Source of the DNA: Companilactobacillus pabuli
Lineage (GTDB): Bacteria > Bacillota > Bacilli > Lactobacillales > Lactobacillaceae
Assembly: GCF_014058425.1 (NCBI RefSeq)
Contig: NZ_CP049366.1
Span: forward strand, 558,001 to 622,000
Direction: 5' to 3'
Length of the DNA: 64,000 nt
In this document: in pieces, positions 36,765-44,281 of the stretch
Numbering within the stretch: the first letter of the stretch is position 1
Layout: every line of letters begins with the position of its first letter
Position numbers and translations under genes: made by a program
The notes under the pieces: model-generated
What the model saw: only the letters and a program-made list of their open reading frames with translations
Database searches by the model: none
Told to the model about the DNA's origin: nothing

Positions 36765-37619
36765 TTATTTCCAGCGGTCGATTAACTGAGCTGTTTCTTT
36801 AGTATTGTTAGTAAAGACACTGTCTAACTTGAGTGTATTTAAGGCATCATAGTTGTCATTATAAGTATTTAAAATCCAACCATTAGTTTTAAAACCATTC
36901 TTGTGTGATAGTTTAACTAATTTTGGTGTCCATTGATCTAATTTCATGGAAATGAATTTGATATAACGAGGGGCATTTTCAATTTGTTCTTTGTATTGGC
37001 GTTCAGTGGCAGAGCTTAATAGCCAAAGAGTAGGAACTTTTTTCAAAGAGTGATGTAACTCCTTGATTCCCGGTAAGCTTTCATCTTGGAAGATTACATT
37101 TTTAGTCATTTTATATTTCTTGAGTTCTTTGACGAGAGCTTTTTCGGTATCGGTATTGTCGCCGGCATTCTTCTTAGTTTCAATTATATAATGAACATTT
37201 TTACCATAACGCTTGAAGACGTCTTTTAGTTGATGAATCTTTTCACCATTGTGTAATTTAACTTGGCTAATTTTGCTAGCATTTGAAGTTGAAATCGTAA
37301 CATTTTTGCCAGTTGATTGTTTGAGATTATCGTCGTGTGAGACAAATAATTTACCGTCTTTACTTAACCAAACATCCTGTTCGATATATTGAGTACCATC
37401 TTTGATAGCACGATTGTAACCCTTGAAAGAGTGGTCAGGATAATTATAAGGACTGCCACGATGAGAAAAAATCAAAGGTGTCTCTGGTGAAGCATGGTTG
37501 ATGCTTTGTGTGACTGAAGTTAAATTTTTAGCTTTTGGAGCTGCCGCTGCTTGGACGTTTAATGGCATACCTAAAGCTATTAACAAAGTGAATAAAATAA
37601 TAATTAGTTTCTTTTTCAT
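36765..37619 (-). CDS. Secreted glycerophosphodiester phosphodiesterase
   Basis: 284 aa. A signal peptide (MKKKLIIILFTLLIALGMPL, then NVQA-A) makes it secreted. The GDPD barrel follows with catalytic HRG at residues 53-55, EQDVWLSKDGKLFVSHDDNL (metal and His) and the C-terminal GFKTNGWILNTYN. The usual PENT motif after HRG reads PDHS here, so the metal-binding Glu may be replaced by Asp. Likely substrates are glycerophosphodiesters or teichoic-acid fragments. The start at 37619 has a GGGGGAT site; the frame is open to 37649. Its strand neighbours are unrelated. Confidence 0.85.
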   Translation of the reverse strand: MKKKLIIILFTLLIALGMPLNVQAAAAPKAKNLTSVTQSINHASPETPLIFSHRGSPYNYPDHSFKGYNRAIKDGTQYIEQDVWLSKDGKLFVSHDDNLKQSTGKNVTISTSNASKISQVKLHNGEKIHQLKDVFKRYGKNVHYIIETKKNAGDNTDTEKALVKELKKYKMTKNVIFQDESLPGIKELHHSLKKVPTLWLLSSATERQYKEQIENAPRYIKFISMKLDQWTPKLVKLSHKNGFKTNGWILNTYNDNYDALNTLKLDSVFTNNTKETAQLIDRWK

Positions 37620-37660
37620 AATATCCCCCAAATAATATATTCTTATCATAGTTTAATTGT

Positions 37661-37694
37661 AAAAAAAGTGCCACCGCAATAAATACGATGACAC
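37661..37694 (-). terminator. Terminator of the 83-aa gene
   Basis: On the minus strand GTGTCATCG and CGGTGGCAC pair (two G-T pairs), followed by T7. Confidence 0.75.
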
Positions 37695-37700
37695 AATTAT

Positions 37701-37952
37701 TTAGCAATTATGGAAAGGACGAATTTTCTTAGGTTCGGATAGTCTTAAAGAAGCACGTTTTGTCTTTTCACGTTCAATTTTTAGTTGAGTTTTCAATTGA
37801 CGATTCTTCCAGAAACCACGAATGCAAATAGCTGCAGGAATTGCCATCCAAGCTACAGTTGCAGGAATTATCCATGGATCTTTACGAATGATTTCTAGTT
37901 CTTTTTCGTTGTACTTTTGCATTTCTTGATAAATTTCCTCTGACGTTGGCAT
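37701..37952 (-). CDS. Small hypothetical membrane protein
   Basis: 83 aa of unknown function. The start at 37952 follows AAGGATGAT. One hydrophobic segment (about residues 27-44, IPATVAWMAIPAAICIRGFW) is followed by a basic helix (KNRQLKTQLKIEREKTKRAS). A charged N-terminus with EEIYQEMQKYNEKELEIIRKD precedes it. The single-span topology with a positive cytoplasmic tail is inference. It has its own terminator. Confidence 0.68.
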   Translation of the reverse strand: MPTSEEIYQEMQKYNEKELEIIRKDPWIIPATVAWMAIPAAICIRGFWKNRQLKTQLKIEREKTKRASLRLSEPKKIRPFHNC

Positions 37953-38040
37953 AATTATCATCCTTTTTTATCTAAATCATACTCCGAATAGAAAACGCTG
38001 TCATTATAATCGACTAATTTGTTACAATGTTTATTGGAAT

Positions 38041-38361
38041 TTAACTTCCAGAAGTGATTTTGATACCAATGATACTAATTAGTAATAAGGCTACGAAGAC
38101 CCAAGTTAATGGAGATAGTTTATCGCCAAAGATTATTACTCCAGCAATAATCGAACCAACGGCTCCAATTCCGGTCCAAATAGGATAGGCCAAACTCATC
38201 GGCATTCTCTTAATAGCGATTGACAAGAAGAACATACTCAAAGCCAAGCCGATAATTGTGTAAATGGTAAAGCTGATTTTAGTAAAACCGTGACTCAATT
38301 TCATCGTGGTTGCCCAAACGACCTCAAAAAGTCCGGCGATAATTAAATAGATCCAATGCAT
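38041..38361 (-). CDS. SMR exporter, Gdx/SugE type (guanidinium)
   Basis: 106 aa, four hydrophobic helices, typical SMR size. Glu-13 (GLFEVVWATTMKLSHGFTK) is the essential proton/substrate-coupled carboxylate. The W-A-x-x-M-K-x-S-x-G-F pattern after it matches the Gdx (SugE) group that exports guanidinium, and not the polyaromatic EmrE group. The leader contains an intrinsic terminator preceded by a hairpin, as in riboswitch-controlled genes (38373-38468). It is a single SMR gene, so probably a homodimer. Substrate by family; not shown here. Confidence 0.85.
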   Translation of the reverse strand: MHWIYLIIAGLFEVVWATTMKLSHGFTKISFTIYTIIGLALSMFFLSIAIKRMPMSLAYPIWTGIGAVGSIIAGVIIFGDKLSPLTWVFVALLLISIIGIKITSGS

Positions 38362-38372
38362 AATATTTCTCC

Positions 38373-38468
38373 AAAAAAATAAGTATCCCTAATAATTCCT
38401 TCTTTGGCCTAACGGAATTATTAAGAATACTTGATTAAGTGACACCCGGCGGTGTTTATTAACTTCAA
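38373..38468 (-). promoter_or_regulatory. Candidate guanidine riboswitch with terminator
   Basis: Minus-strand leader of about 100 bases. Hairpin 1: AACACC-GCCG-GGTGT (38441-38455). Hairpin 2 is an intrinsic terminator: AAGTATtcttAATAATTCC (38432-38414) pairs with GGAATTATTAgggATACTT (38399-38381), then T7 (38379-38373), directly followed by the gene's GGAGA site. The 14-base terminator loop contains GGC, which can pair with GCC of the first loop. Architecture and the Gdx gene suggest a guanidine riboswitch, closest to class IV (mepA type); class assignment is from memory. Confidence 0.6.
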
Positions 38469-38474
38469 GGAAAT

Positions 38475-38503
38475 ATTTTAGCAAATAGAAAAAAGGTTGG
38501 CAA
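38475..38503 (-). promoter_or_regulatory. Promoter of the SMR leader
   Basis: On the minus strand: TTGCCA, 17 bases, TAAAAT. It ends just before the divergent GNAT start at 38506. Confidence 0.7.
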
Positions 38504-38505
38504 GT

Positions 38506-38925
38506 ATGATTCGTAAAATGAAAGATGCAGAATTGGAAAAAGTCAGTCAGATTTGGCTTGATAGTAATTTGGAAGCACATGATTTTATTGGTAAGGATTT
38601 CTGGTTTGATAATTATTCAGTGGTTAAAAAACAATTCAAAACAGCTGAAATTTATGTCTATGCTGAACAGGAAGTTAGAGGTTTTGTTGGTTTACAAGAG
38701 AATTATATTGCTGGAATTTTTGTCGATAAAAAATATCGCAATCAAGGTATCGGAAAAAGATTGTTAGATTTTTTAAAGAAAAATCATCAACAATTGTCGT
38801 TAGATGTTTATGACAAAAATATTCTTGCCAAACAATTTTATGAAAGAAATGGTTTTGAGTTTTCTATCCATTCAGTCGAAGAGAAAACTGGTGAAAAAGA
38901 ATCATGGTTAGTTTGGAAAAAATGA
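38506..38925 (+). CDS. GNAT-family N-acetyltransferase
   Basis: 139 aa cytoplasmic acetyltransferase of the RimI/YjgM size class. The acetyl-CoA loop reads KKYRNQGIGKRLLDFL (about 75-90), and KQFYERNGFEF is the C-terminal GNAT motif. The ATG at 38506 follows AAAAGG; an in-frame TTG at 38497 is less likely. It is divergent from the Gdx gene, whose promoter lies immediately before this start. The substrate is unknown. Confidence 0.85.
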   Translation: MIRKMKDAELEKVSQIWLDSNLEAHDFIGKDFWFDNYSVVKKQFKTAEIYVYAEQEVRGFVGLQENYIAGIFVDKKYRNQGIGKRLLDFLKKNHQQLSLDVYDKNILAKQFYERNGFEFSIHSVEEKTGEKESWLVWKK

Positions 38926-38975
38926 TTTATAGTTAATTTATTTTTAATTTAAAGTCAATTATTTTAATATTGAGC

Positions 38976-38981
38976 TATAAT
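38976..38981 (+). promoter_or_regulatory. -10 box of gdhA
   Basis: Consensus TATAAT 39 bases before the gdhA start; the -35 region is not well conserved. Confidence 0.45.
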
Positions 38982-38999
38982 GAACAGTAGTTTAATTAA

Positions 39000-40367
<1,368 letters not shown>

Positions 40368-40373
40368 AATTCC

Positions 40374-40533
40374 GTCCTCCATAGCAAAGAAAATTTGGCT
40401 GGAACGTAGTGGACACGATTTTGAGCTTTTTCAAAAACCAAGTGCGCAAAATCTCAAAACTCGGCCTTATTCTAAGCAACAAGTTGCTAAGAATAATCTC
40501 ACTACTGAGCCAATTTTCTTTGCTATTCCGGAC
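40374..40533. repeat. 160-bp palindromic cloverleaf element after gdhA
   Basis: GTCC-ATAGCAAAGAAAATT-GGCT (40374-40400) pairs with AGCC-AATTTTCTTTGCTAT-GGAC (40508-40533). Inside, GTAGTG (40406) pairs with CACTAC (40500), and two further hairpins form: GATTTTG/CAAAATC (40417-40453) and TTATTCT-AGCAAC/GTTGCT-AGAATAA (40468-40497). It is an RNA-like three-way structure starting seven bases after the gdhA stop. No ORF and no flanking direct repeat was seen. Confidence 0.6.
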
Positions 40534-40563
40534 TAAATAGTGATTTTCAATTTTTCATAGAAT

Positions 40564-40608
40564 CAAAAAAGAACTAGATTACAATCAATGTAGTCTAGTT
40601 CTTTTTTA
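40564..40608. terminator. Bidirectional terminator
   Basis: AAAAAAGAACTAGA-TACA pairs with TGTA-TCTAGTTCTTTTTT, between gdhA and the convergent MFS gene. Confidence 0.9.
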
Positions 40609-41787
40609 CTCTGCGGGTATGATTGGATGTTTTCTAACGATGAAGGTCAAAAGATAAGATGCTGCTAAGATGACAGTAACAACTAAATATGGATAATGTG
40701 TATTCCAGTCCATCAAAGCACCAGACATCAAGGGGCCAATGACGTTACCAACACTAGTTAAGGACATGTTCATACCATTGATCAAACCTTGATTAGAACG
40801 ACTTGATTTTGTTAATAGAGTCGTGATAGCTGGTCTTAACAAATCAAATGAAGAGAAAATAATTAAAGTAGCAACGATAACTTCAACATGAGTGTGCGCT
40901 TGAGTAATCCAGAAAACGCAAACGGCACTCAATAAGAAGGCGATACTGATCAGACGCATTTCACCGATTTTGTTGATGATCCAGTTGAAAGCGGCAACCT
41001 GCAAGATTAAGGAAATGATTCCATTTAAAGTTAAAACTAAAGCAATTGTTCCTAATCCAAAATCAAAGACTTGGTTAACATAAATACTATAAATACTTTC
41101 GAATCCTTGTAATCCAAATGATGAAACCAAAATCATACCGAACAACATGACCATAGGTAAAGTCAAAATTGCTCGAATTGAACCTTTTTCTTGAGCTTTC
41201 TTTTCTGCTTCAAGTTCCTCACGTTCAAGGACTTCTTTGTCTTCCTTAAGAAAGATGTATGTGAAGATAGCACTAGTGATACTCAAAATACCGGCAACCC
41301 AAAATGGTGTTTTATAAGTAATACCAGCTAAAATACCACCAAGTCCGGGACCCAAAATCAGTCCACCACTAAAGGCAGCTGATAGCCAACCAATTACCTT
41401 AGCACGGTCTTTTAAAGTTGTTAAATCGGATCCTAAGGCCATTGAAGTAGGGATAACCATGGCTGCGGACAATCCACCAATGATCCGAGAGATATTAAAA
41501 ATAGGTAATGTTGTAGCAAGTGCGAAGATAAATTCTGAAATCATATAAGTAAATAAACCGAAAACAATAACTGGTTTTCTACCTAATTTATCAGATAATT
41601 TACCTACAATAGGTGATGCTATAAATTGGGCAAAGGCGAATAGAGACGTCATGATACCCATTTGTGAAGTCGTAAAATGGTATTGGTTTTTAATAAAAGG
41701 TGTAACCGGTATGACTAATCCGATTCCCAAACAGATTAGAAAGTTACTGAATACTAAAATGTAGATTGATTTTTTGTTCTTCCCCAT
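40606..41787 (-). CDS. MFS drug:H+ antiporter-like transporter
   Basis: 393 aa, about twelve hydrophobic segments. MFS motif A GKLSDKLGRKPV lies between helices 2 and 3 (near residue 62-73), and motif C-like GLILGPGLGGILAG in helix 5 marks the drug/proton antiporter (DHA1) group, related to TetA/NorA types. The substrate is not predictable. A GGGAGGG site precedes the ATG. Its leader contains a short ORF and a terminator-like hairpin (41826-41892), suggesting induction by attenuation. It faces gdhA across a shared terminator. Confidence 0.85.
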   Translation of the reverse strand: MGKNKKSIYILVFSNFLICLGIGLVIPVTPFIKNQYHFTTSQMGIMTSLFAFAQFIASPIVGKLSDKLGRKPVIVFGLFTYMISEFIFALATTLPIFNISRIIGGLSAAMVIPTSMALGSDLTTLKDRAKVIGWLSAAFSGGLILGPGLGGILAGITYKTPFWVAGILSITSAIFTYIFLKEDKEVLEREELEAEKKAQEKGSIRAILTLPMVMLFGMILVSSFGLQGFESIYSIYVNQVFDFGLGTIALVLTLNGIISLILQVAAFNWIINKIGEMRLISIAFLLSAVCVFWITQAHTHVEVIVATLIIFSSFDLLRPAITTLLTKSSRSNQGLINGMNMSLTSVGNVIGPLMSGALMDWNTHYPYLVVTVILAASYLLTFIVRKHPIIPAE

Positions 41788-41825
41788 AATTTCCCTCCCT
41801 ATAAATAAAATTTTTGAGCATAAGA

Positions 41826-41858
41826 AAACCGATATACTAAGAATGCCTTAGCTATCGG
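41826..41858 (-). promoter_or_regulatory. Terminator-like hairpin in MFS leader
   Basis: On the minus strand: CCGATA-CTAAG-loop-CTTAG-TATCGG followed by TTTTCTT, about 40 bases before the MFS start. It overlaps the end of the leader-peptide ORF. Confidence 0.5.
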
Positions 41859-41892
41859 CTTTGAACAAGAATCTCACTTTACTGAAAATCAT
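41848..41892 (-). CDS. Putative 14-aa leader peptide of the MFS gene
   Basis: ATG to TAA encodes MIFSKVRFLFKADS. The stop codon lies inside the 3' flank of the attenuator hairpin stem, the position where a stalled ribosome would prevent hairpin formation. The ribosome site is weak. Inference only: no homologue is known to me. Confidence 0.35.
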   Translation of the reverse strand: MIFSKVRFLFKADS

Positions 41893-41913
41893 ACTATCAT
41901 TCTATATCATTGT

Positions 41914-41942
41914 CTAATACTTTAAGTTAAATTTATTGTTAA
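41914..41942 (-). promoter_or_regulatory. Promoter of the MFS leader
   Basis: On the minus strand: TTAACA, 17 bases, TATTAG, about 22 bases before the leader-peptide ATG. Confidence 0.5.
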
Positions 41943-41989
41943 AAATATATTACAAAAATGACGTTTGGCATGAAAATAATTTGTATTAG

Positions 41990-42018
41990 TGGACAATTGG
42001 TATAGAAGTGCTTATGAT
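41990..42018 (+). promoter_or_regulatory. Promoter of the 42050 gene
   Basis: TGGACA, 17 bases, TATGAT. Confidence 0.6.
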
Positions 42019-42049
42019 AAATGTATGACTTAATAAGGAGGTCATATTT

Positions 42050-42688
42050 TTGGATTTTCGGAGCGGCTTAAACAGTGATAAGCCTCAGATAATAAATTTA
42101 CTAGTAGATTCATTTAAAGAATACATAACAACTAAGAACATGTTCCAACAAGAATTTCGTTCTAGTGCTAAGTTCGATAAGTTGTTGAGAAAGTATTTTG
42201 AACTTGAAGTTAATGTATTCATGAAAAAAGGTTTGGTTTATGTTGGAGCTGACGGAAAGGGAAAGCCTAGAGCAGTTGCTCTAATTGAATTTAATCAAGG
42301 TAAGCAGATCAGCAATTGGGATTATCTTTCAATGGATGGTTTAAAATTGTTGCCAGAAATTATCAAGAATGGATTCAATGGTTTCAATGCATTCGATATC
42401 TTTAAGTTCGAAGATCTTTTCGATAAAGTAAAGGGTAAGAAAAAATGTGCTGTTGAATATTTGGCTGTCGATAAGAAATTACGTGGTCAAGGTATCGGTA
42501 GTAAGATGCTCAATAATCACATTAGCCCTTACGTGAAAAAAATTGGTTATAGAAACATCATTTTAGAAACGAATACACAAAAGAACGTTAAGTTCTATAA
42601 GAAGAATAATTTCTCCGTTCGCTCAGTTAAGAAAGTTAATTTGAGTCATGGGGATGTTAAAGATTGGGTTTTAGCTAAAACAATCTAA
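42050..42688 (+). CDS. GNAT-family acetyltransferase
   Basis: 212 aa. The C-terminal half carries the acetyl-CoA motif LAVDKKLRGQGIGSKML (around residue 138-154) and NVKFYKKNNFSV, the end of a GNAT fold. The N-terminal half has no separate domain I recognise. The start is TTG at 42050, supported by a strong AAGGAGGT site and a promoter just upstream. It is divergent from the MFS efflux gene. The ISL3 element begins only eight bases after its stop, so its original terminator may have been displaced. Confidence 0.82.
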   Translation: MDFRSGLNSDKPQIINLLVDSFKEYITTKNMFQQEFRSSAKFDKLLRKYFELEVNVFMKKGLVYVGADGKGKPRAVALIEFNQGKQISNWDYLSMDGLKLLPEIIKNGFNGFNAFDIFKFEDLFDKVKGKKKCAVEYLAVDKKLRGQGIGSKMLNNHISPYVKKIGYRNIILETNTQKNVKFYKKNNFSVRSVKKVNLSHGDVKDWVLAKTI

Positions 42689-42738
42689 AATAAAAGGCTC
42701 TTTGTCAAATCGTATTGATGAATGATTTTGAGCTCATT

Positions 42739-42766
42739 GAGCATCCTCATCGAGGATGCTCTTTTT
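42739..42766 (+). terminator. Terminator inside IS left end
   Basis: GAGCATCCTC and GAGGATGCTC form a perfect 10-bp stem followed by T5. It would stop reading from the GNAT gene into the antisense of the transposase. Confidence 0.8.
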
Positions 42767-44020
42767 CTATGCACAAATCAGTCTTATTCTTTTAATAAAG
42801 TGTTCAAGATTTCTAAAGCCATAAGAATTTCTTTTTAGTTTCTTTATCTTTCCAATGGTGCCCTCTAGAGGACCATTGGAATATGGCAATAAGCAACTAT
42901 TTTTCACATAATTTATGTTTTTTCGTAACGTTGTAATGGCTGTATCCATTGCAGTCCCATTTCTTTTATATCCAGAAGTAGTTTCTTGAAGTAGATTTAT
43001 GTCATGATATCTTATTGATCTTTGAATACTCTGATAAGTACCATAAGCTTCCTTGAAAATTGGTATTTCATCAGTAGCTATATCGATGACATTTTGAATA
43101 GTCGTAAATTCATTTATGCCGACAATAAATTTTATATGAGTATCGTCTACATCTTCCTCTGGAAGATGATATAGACGCCAATCAGATTTCATCGCTTTAT
43201 ATATACGAGATTTTTTATCAGGCAATTTTTTTAAAGAATTGATACGTACTTGATCCAAGGCTCTACTACAAAGTTGAACTATATGAAATCTATCTACGAC
43301 AATGCGAGCATTGGGGAATATACGATGAACGACTAATTGATAGTTGGCATTTAAGTCGATTGATACGGTTTTTACGGCTTGTCGTTCCGATAAGCTGTAA
43401 TTATTTATAAAGTGTTCAGTTATTGTTTTAGACAGTCTGTCATGTATCAATTCGACCAACCGATGCGTATCCGCATCGATGGCGATAAATGTAAAAATAT
43501 TTTTTACGGATCTAAACTCATCAAAACAAAGATTTTCTGGCAAATGCGCACATCTATTAGGAATTTTGGTATTACTATATAAAATCCTACTTACAGTATT
43601 GGCTGAAATACCGATGACTTTAGCTATTGATGACAGAGTAAATGATTCTTTAGCCATGGAAAAGATTCTATTCTTAATCTGTTTGGTCATAGTATGATTT
43701 TTTATCAATAGATCACTGTGGGCACCGCAGGTGCTTCCATAGTTCCTACACAGGAATCGTTGCTTTCTTAGTACTAGGTGGTACTCGATACCATTAAAGC
43801 TAGCTAATCTTGCATTAGTGGTTCTTTTACCATTTTTAACTAGTGTATTCATTCCACATTGAGGGCACCTATGTAAAGAATAAGATAGTTCAGCATTCAC
43901 CACTTTGATGTGTTTTATAACACCATGTTTTTTTATTTTGGAATCTTTTACTGAAACATTTTTTATATTATTGTCTTTTATGTCTAGCGCACATAGTATA
44001 GAATTGTCTTGGGACACCAT
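42767..44020 (-). CDS. ISL3-family transposase
   Basis: 417 aa, apparently complete. The N-terminal zinc ribbon (CPQCGMNTLVKNG, then FLCRNYGSTCGAH) and a helix-turn-helix (SLSSIAKVIGISANTVSRIL-like) bind DNA. The DDE catalytic core follows: IAIDADTHRLVELI, VSIDLNANYQLVVHRIFPNA, and the C-terminal Glu in NGPLEGTIGKIKKLKR. It ends with the family's YGFRNLEHFIKRIRL. An AGGAGTG site precedes the ATG. No frameshift is seen, so the element may be active. Confidence 0.93.
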   Translation of the reverse strand: MVSQDNSILCALDIKDNNIKNVSVKDSKIKKHGVIKHIKVVNAELSYSLHRCPQCGMNTLVKNGKRTTNARLASFNGIEYHLVLRKQRFLCRNYGSTCGAHSDLLIKNHTMTKQIKNRIFSMAKESFTLSSIAKVIGISANTVSRILYSNTKIPNRCAHLPENLCFDEFRSVKNIFTFIAIDADTHRLVELIHDRLSKTITEHFINNYSLSERQAVKTVSIDLNANYQLVVHRIFPNARIVVDRFHIVQLCSRALDQVRINSLKKLPDKKSRIYKAMKSDWRLYHLPEEDVDDTHIKFIVGINEFTTIQNVIDIATDEIPIFKEAYGTYQSIQRSIRYHDINLLQETTSGYKRNGTAMDTAITTLRKNINYVKNSCLLPYSNGPLEGTIGKIKKLKRNSYGFRNLEHFIKRIRLICA

Positions 44021-44102
44021 TGTTCACTCCTGTTTGATTTGGTTTGGTCGCTTAAATCTTAACACGAGAACAGTGATGTTCTTTTTTTATTTCAAAGAGT
44101 AT

Positions 44103-44137
44103 AAAAAAAACTGGTATTGATTGTTCATCAATACCAG
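44103..44137 (-). terminator. Terminator of the WxL gene
   Basis: CTGGTATTGAT and ATCAATACCAG form an 11-bp perfect stem, followed on the minus strand by eight T. Confidence 0.85.
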
Positions 44138-44153
44138 AAAGTTTAGAACCAAA

Positions 44154-44190
44154 TAAAAAAGTCGCTCACACACTGTGAACGGCTTTTTTT
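44154..44190. terminator. Second hairpin terminator
   Basis: GTCG-TCAC pairs with GTGA-CGGC, with A6 on one side and T7 on the other. It is nearer to the WxL gene than the preceding hairpin. Confidence 0.7.
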
Positions 44191-44281
44191 ATAAAAACAA
44201 CTAATTCCTACGAACTAAGAATAACAAATTGCCTAAAAAGTGTTCTTATTCTTAAGGAAACTTAATTTATTTTAAGTTTTC

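Larger units (their letters stand above)
42696..44101. mobile_element. ISL3-family insertion sequence
   Basis: About 1.4 kb around one full-length transposase. The left end begins GGCTCTTTGTCAAAT; the right end reads, inverted, CTCTTTG-AAAT after two non-matching bases, so the inverted repeats are imperfect. Flanks are A-rich and no clear 8-bp target duplication can be read. It lies between the GNAT gene and the WxL gene terminators. Confidence 0.75.

Noticed and set aside
42696-44101. 8-bp target-site duplication around the ISL3 element
   Set aside because: Both flanks are A-rich and similar, but no exact 8-bp match can be placed with confidence.
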